Source: Sulfurimonas sp. (lineage in GTDB: Bacteria; Campylobacterota; Campylobacteria; Campylobacterales; Sulfurimonadaceae). Taken from it: a DNA stretch of 8,294 nt. Position numbers and translations under genes: made by a program. Location of the stretch: assembly GCA_015487435.1 (NCBI GenBank), contig WFPU01000285.1:1-8294 (forward strand). Reading direction: 5' to 3'. The notes beneath the pieces were generated by a model that did not search any database, was not told where the DNA came from, and saw nothing but the letters and a program-made list of their open reading frames with translations. Within the stretch, counting starts at the first letter, position 1. Every line of letters starts with the position of its first letter. Below, in pieces: positions 5,563 to 8,294 of this stretch.

Positions 5563-7059
5563 TTATTTTAGTTTTGAGTGTGGTTTGTCCCAAAAATCTT
5601 CATCAGGTTTATTGATTATGGTTTTTTCCATATATTTTTCTTCTGTACGAGCAATCTCTGCACGGATAAGATTTACAACAGTTTTTTGTGATTCAATAGG
5701 CTCTGGAAGTACACAGTACTCACCCTCAGTTAGTTCATCATTAAAGTGTTGCTGATTAAATTCCTTACCTAAATATTTACAAATATATTTTACATCACGC
5801 TCAGCATTACCAAGACAAGATGTAGCTCCTGGGGATGGTGTCATGTTAAAAATCAAACCCTCTCCTGTAAAGATGGATGCTTCACCTAACATAAGTTTTT
5901 GCTCATCTTTGTTCAGCACTTGCGGACGAACACCACCAAAACCTTTGGCATACTCAAACTCATCTAACTTAAGTCCAGGTACGATTTTTCTTGCATCCTT
6001 TAAAAATAGGCGTTTATTTAAAAAAGGTACTTCAAATAAAAAGTTTCTAAATATATAGTTACGAATGTCACTCTCTTTTAAAAGTTTCCATAATGCTTTA
6101 ACTATGTCCATATCAAACCTAAGAGTTTTCCAAAAATCCATGTAAGTTCCTGGTTTATACCTCTCTAGTTTTGGAAGCATTAGTGCAGTTGGTCCAAAGC
6201 GCGTGTTTCCATTTGCTAAAATATCTGGGTCCCCATGGAGTGCCGCAAATGGTAGCTTTGGATTTTGTATCATGTAAACTTTACCATTTAAAAGCTTTTG
6301 GTTTGTCATGTAAAAGCTACCAGCAACAGGGAGACAACCAAGATTTTTTCCAAATCCCATACGATGTGCTAAAAACAGTGAATGGGCACCAGCGTCAGTT
6401 GCTACAAAGTCAGCATAAAAATTACCTTTTGGTGTTTTTACAACATAGCCTCGTTTATCTGAATGTTCAATATCTTTAACTTCAGTGTTTAAAAATAGCT
6501 CAAACTCTACATCTTCTTTTTTTATCTCATCTATAAATGATTGTGATAGTTTTGCAAAATCTACAGTTGTCCATTGATCTCTAGTTCCAACTCCAACTAT
6601 CTCTTCAGGTCTTTCATTTCCATTTTCATCATAAACAACGCGAGGCTCTAATTCTTTTAGTTTTTCTTTATTCCATACTTCAAGATAAGGAAATAGTTGA
6701 TTAAACTCTTCATAGCGATGTAGTAAGAATTCAACTTCTTTTTTACCAATACCAAGTGCCATCTTTTGATGAGAATAGATGACATCATTTTGTAGCCCAT
6801 GACCTAAACAATATCTCTCAACCATCTTTGCAGTTCTTTTAGTGATAGCTGCTTTTTCTAAGGTATAATTTGTCTCAATATCACCCGCATGCATTGTTTG
6901 TGAGTTACTAGTACCTTTTGAATTTAGTGTAGATACATCTTCGTATTTTTCAATAACAGCAATAGATTTTATATCGGTATATCTAGCTATTGTATAAGCT
7001 AATGCACATCCAGAAATACCAGCTCCAACGATAACAACTTCAAAGTTTTTAATATTCAT
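5563..7059 (-). CDS. mqo: Malate:quinone oxidoreductase, Helicobacter-like subfamily
   Basis: FAD enzyme that oxidises malate to oxaloacetate and passes electrons to the membrane quinone pool. It is the TCA-cycle step many Campylobacterota use instead of, or beside, NAD malate dehydrogenase. It acts peripherally on the cytoplasmic membrane; no membrane helix is present. The 498 residues show the N-terminal dinucleotide fold EVVIVGAGISGCALA (7-21, GxGxxG) with E37 ending beta-strand 2. They also show SNSQTMHAGDIETNYT (51-66), GFGGVRPQ (373-380) and the C-terminal FAD-closing TPSPGATSCLGNAERD (407-422). The 51-66 segment differs from the WNNAGTGH form of E. coli Mqo and resembles the H. pylori HP0086 type. 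A C-terminal tail of roughly 45-60 mostly polar residues extends beyond the FAD domain. ATG 7059 has an AAGGA site 9 nt upstream and a strong extended -10. Other FAD dehydrogenases (for example a 2-hydroxyglutarate oxidase) are less likely. Confidence 0.88.
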   Translation of the reverse strand: MNIKNFEVVIVGAGISGCALAYTIARYTDIKSIAVIEKYEDVSTLNSKGTSNSQTMHAGDIETNYTLEKAAITKRTAKMVERYCLGHGLQNDVIYSHQKMALGIGKKEVEFLLHRYEEFNQLFPYLEVWNKEKLKELEPRVVYDENGNERPEEIVGVGTRDQWTTVDFAKLSQSFIDEIKKEDVEFELFLNTEVKDIEHSDKRGYVVKTPKGNFYADFVATDAGAHSLFLAHRMGFGKNLGCLPVAGSFYMTNQKLLNGKVYMIQNPKLPFAALHGDPDILANGNTRFGPTALMLPKLERYKPGTYMDFWKTLRFDMDIVKALWKLLKESDIRNYIFRNFLFEVPFLNKRLFLKDARKIVPGLKLDEFEYAKGFGGVRPQVLNKDEQKLMLGEASIFTGEGLIFNMTPSPGATSCLGNAERDVKYICKYLGKEFNQQHFNDELTEGEYCVLPEPIESQKTVVNLIRAEIARTEEKYMEKTIINKPDEDFWDKPHSKLK

Positions 7060-7068
7060 AAAATTTTT

Positions 7069-7073
7069 TCCTT
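7069..7073 (-). promoter_or_regulatory. Ribosome binding site of mqo
   Basis: AAGGA on the minus strand, 9 nt before the ATG ending at 7059. It confirms the start. Confidence 0.7.
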
Positions 7074-7085
7074 ATATTTATCGAA

Positions 7086-7094
7086 ATTATAGCA
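7086..7094 (-). promoter_or_regulatory. Extended -10 promoter of mqo
   Basis: The minus strand reads TGCTATAAT within TTTGCTATAAT, a perfect extended -10 and the strongest promoter match in the window. The transcript would begin about 20 nt before the mqo ATG. It lies back-to-back with the -10 box of the divergent GNAT gene. Confidence 0.7.
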
Positions 7095-7101
7095 AAGTAA
7101 T

Positions 7102-7107
7102 TATAAA
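7102..7107 (+). promoter_or_regulatory. -10 box for the GNAT gene, giving a likely leaderless mRNA
   Basis: TATAAA on the plus strand ends 7 nt before the A of the GNAT start codon at 7115. That is the usual distance from a -10 box to the first transcribed base, so transcription should start at or next to the ATG. No Shine-Dalgarno sequence fits between them. Confidence 0.5.
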
Positions 7108-7114
7108 ATGTGAT

Positions 7115-7531
7115 ATGCAAATAAGAGAATTAAATTTAAAAGAATTAGATATTGCCTATGAAATATTATCTCAACTTCGAACTGAACTTAGCTATAAAGA
7201 GTTTGAAGATTTGATATATGAGATGCGCCATATGGAGTATAAGATGATTGGGATTTTTGAAAATGAAAAACTAATAACTTATGCAGGTGTTGCAATACAA
7301 ACAAATTTATATCATAAAAGACATCTTTATGTTTATGATTTAGTAACTGACTCAGCTTTAAGAACAAAAGGTTATGCAAAGATGATGCTTGATTATTTAG
7401 TTGATTTTTCTAGAGTGGCAATGTGTGAAAATATTGTACTCTCAAGTGGTCTTCAAAGAGTGCAAGCACATAAATTTTATGAAAACTATGGTTTTGATAA
7501 AAAAAGTTATATTTACATTTTAAAAAATTAA
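7115..7531 (+). CDS. GNAT-family N-acetyltransferase
   Basis: Transfers an acetyl group from acetyl-CoA to an amine; the acceptor cannot be told from the sequence. At 138 residues this is a single minimal GNAT domain. Strand beta-4 (HLYVYDLVTDSALR, 70-83) runs into the acetyl-CoA pyrophosphate loop R83-T-K-G86-Y-A88, matching the R/Q-x-x-G-x-G/A motif. The C-terminal AHKFYENYGFDKK (118-130) carries Y122, the usual general-acid tyrosine of motif B. There is no fused domain. It diverges from mqo across a 55-nt gap with back-to-back promoter boxes and stands alone on its strand. No terminator is obvious behind it before the adhesin gene. An earlier ATG at 7108 is out of frame, so ATG 7115 is the natural start although it lacks a ribosome site. 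Confidence 0.87.
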   Translation: MQIRELNLKELDIAYEILSQLRTELSYKEFEDLIYEMRHMEYKMIGIFENEKLITYAGVAIQTNLYHKRHLYVYDLVTDSALRTKGYAKMMLDYLVDFSRVAMCENIVLSSGLQRVQAHKFYENYGFDKKSYIYILKN

Positions 7532-7562
7532 TATACCTTTTATTTAAGTGATTTTGCAATAC

Positions 7563-7576
7563 TGTACTCAAGTACA
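7563..7576. promoter_or_regulatory. Palindromic site upstream of the adhesin gene
   Basis: TGTACT-CA-AGTACA is a perfect 6-bp inverted repeat with a 2-bp centre. It lies between a weak -35-like TTGCAA (7554-7559) and a -10-like TATATA (7578-7583), so it would sit in the promoter spacer. It is about 60 bp before the start codon in a 106-nt, very AT-rich gap. An operator role is an inference from the symmetry and position. Confidence 0.4.
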
Positions 7577-7626
7577 ATATATATTATTATCAAATTATCA
7601 TATTATTACATCATAAAATTATATTT

Positions 7627-7631
7627 AAGGA
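7627..7631 (+). promoter_or_regulatory. Ribosome binding site of the adhesin gene
   Basis: AAGGA, 6 nt before the ATG at 7638. It supports the start of this truncated gene. Confidence 0.75.
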
Positions 7632-7637
7632 ATTATT

Positions 7638-8294
7638 ATGTCATCAGCAATAGGAAAAATTACAAGTATAGATAGTGGTAAATTTTATGTTAAAGCCGAA
7701 AACGGTTCTCTTCGTGAATTATCTGAAGGAGATCTAATCTATGAAGGAGAGGTGATTATTGGTGATAGTTCTAATAGCCCTATGGACAATATTGTATTAA
7801 ATATGAAAGATGGTTCTAATCTTGTTGTTTTAGGTACAGAGGAACAACTTTTCGACGATTCTTTACATCAGCCAGAGTTTGCAGAGAATGAAACTGTAAC
7901 TCAAGGCGATACTATGATGGATATCCTTAAAGAGTACGGTAATGACTTGGATGATATTGAAGTAGCAGCTGGTGAAGAAGCTGGTGGTGGACCTCAGTCT
8001 ACTGAAGGTGGAGAAGCGATATTTTCTAAATTCAATGAAGCTGCGACAGATGTAACAGCTGATCTTCGTGAAAGAGAATTTGAAAAGTTAGCAGAAGTAG
8101 AAAAGAATTTAGAAGATGAGAATGATCTTCTAAAAGAAGAAGCTAGATTAGCCGCCCAAGCAAAAGATGCTATAAATGATACAACTACAGTGGTAGATGA
8201 TAGTGCAACTACAAACGAAGATGCAGCGGTAACTATAGATGTAATTGCAAACGATACAGATGTAGATTCTAAATCTCCAGTAGCTTCAGTTACA
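7638..8294 (+). CDS. Large LapA-like surface adhesin with retention module, 3' end missing
   Basis: N-terminal 219 residues of a protein that runs off the window, probably a giant type I-secreted (RTX-type) adhesin. Residues 1-80 (MSSAIGKITSIDSGKFYVKA onward, with LRELSEGDLIYEGEVIIGD and LNMKDGSNLVVLG) fit the LapA-type retention module, which plugs the outer-membrane TolC-like pore and keeps the adhesin on the surface. V109-A110-A111-G112 matches the double-alanine site cut by LapG-type periplasmic proteases, at nearly the same residue number as in Pseudomonas LapA. Residues 141-178 form a charged helix or coiled coil. From 186 on, VDDSATTNEDAAVTIDVIANDTDVD is the classic start of Tandem-95/cadherin-like repeats. 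There is no Sec signal peptide, as expected for type I export. The composition looks less AT-biased than the upstream genes, with many D, E, G and T codons. LapD, LapG and the secretion genes are not in view. Confidence 0.88.
   Translation, partial: MSSAIGKITSIDSGKFYVKAENGSLRELSEGDLIYEGEVIIGDSSNSPMDNIVLNMKDGSNLVVLGTEEQLFDDSLHQPEFAENETVTQGDTMMDILKEYGNDLDDIEVAAGEEAGGGPQSTEGGEAIFSKFNEAATDVTADLREREFEKLAEVEKNLEDENDLLKEEARLAAQAKDAINDTTTVVDDSATTNEDAAVTIDVIANDTDVDSKSPVASVT

Noticed and set aside
5843..6058. Plus-strand open frame of 71 codons inside mqo
   Set aside because: Antisense to conserved FAD-domain motifs of mqo, with no ribosome site and proline/serine-rich shadow composition.
6171..6479. 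Plus-strand open frame of 102 codons inside mqo
   Set aside because: Antisense to the well-supported mqo reading frame. No start signals and no recognisable domain.
7188..7379. Minus-strand open frame of 63 codons inside the GNAT gene
   Set aside because: Fully covered by the acetyltransferase coding frame and without a ribosome site.
1..8294. CRISPR array, tRNA/rRNA, insertion sequence, toxin-antitoxin or phage defence genes
   Set aside because: No regularly spaced repeats, cloverleaf-like stretches, transposase motifs or paired small toxin/antitoxin frames were seen on either strand.

Overview
The window is AT-rich and densely packed. Its proteins suggest a free-living member of the Campylobacterota (Sulfurimonas- or Arcobacter-like). 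The clues are a quinone-linked malate dehydrogenase of the Helicobacter type, a DUF5718-like protein, strong codon bias toward A and T, and extended -10 promoters (TTTGCTATAAT) with no clear -35 box. The genus is an inference from these features, not something the sequence proves.

Layout. Positions 1-941 (+) hold the 3' part of an M24 aminopeptidase P gene. It meets a small unrecognised gene (938-1372, -) head-on, with the two stop codons sharing CTAG. A short divergent promoter region (1373-1469) separates that gene from a membrane-anchored diguanylate cyclase (1470-2708, +). The cyclase converges, with 6 nt to spare, on a leftward cluster: an ABC-F protein of the YbiT type (3896-5500), a DUF5718-like protein (3059-3895) and an SUI1/YciH-type protein (2715-3059). 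These three are joined by TAGATG and TAATG junctions. Upstream of them, on the same strand, lies malate:quinone oxidoreductase (5563-7059), separated by 62 nt that contain a perfect 12-bp inverted repeat. A GNAT acetyltransferase (7115-7531, +) diverges from mqo through back-to-back -10 boxes and looks leaderless. The window ends in the first 219 codons of a large surface adhesin (7638-8294, +) with a LapA-like retention module, a VAAG protease site and the start of a Tandem-95/cadherin-like repeat region.

How the genes relate. The ABC-F, DUF5718-like and SUI1 genes are almost certainly one transcript. Two of the three belong to ribosome or initiation families, so the uncharacterised middle protein may share that context. 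The cyclase and the adhesin could belong to one c-di-GMP-controlled attachment pathway (the Lap logic), but they are 5 kb apart and no LapD or LapG is visible here. PepP, Mqo and GNAT are ordinary housekeeping or accessory genes.

I see no tRNA, rRNA, CRISPR array, insertion sequence or phage gene, no stretch over 300 bases without a gene, and no convincing intrinsic terminator. The most notable candidates are the compact translation-related operon and the start of the adhesin. I do not see a clear-cut novel defence or mobile system.
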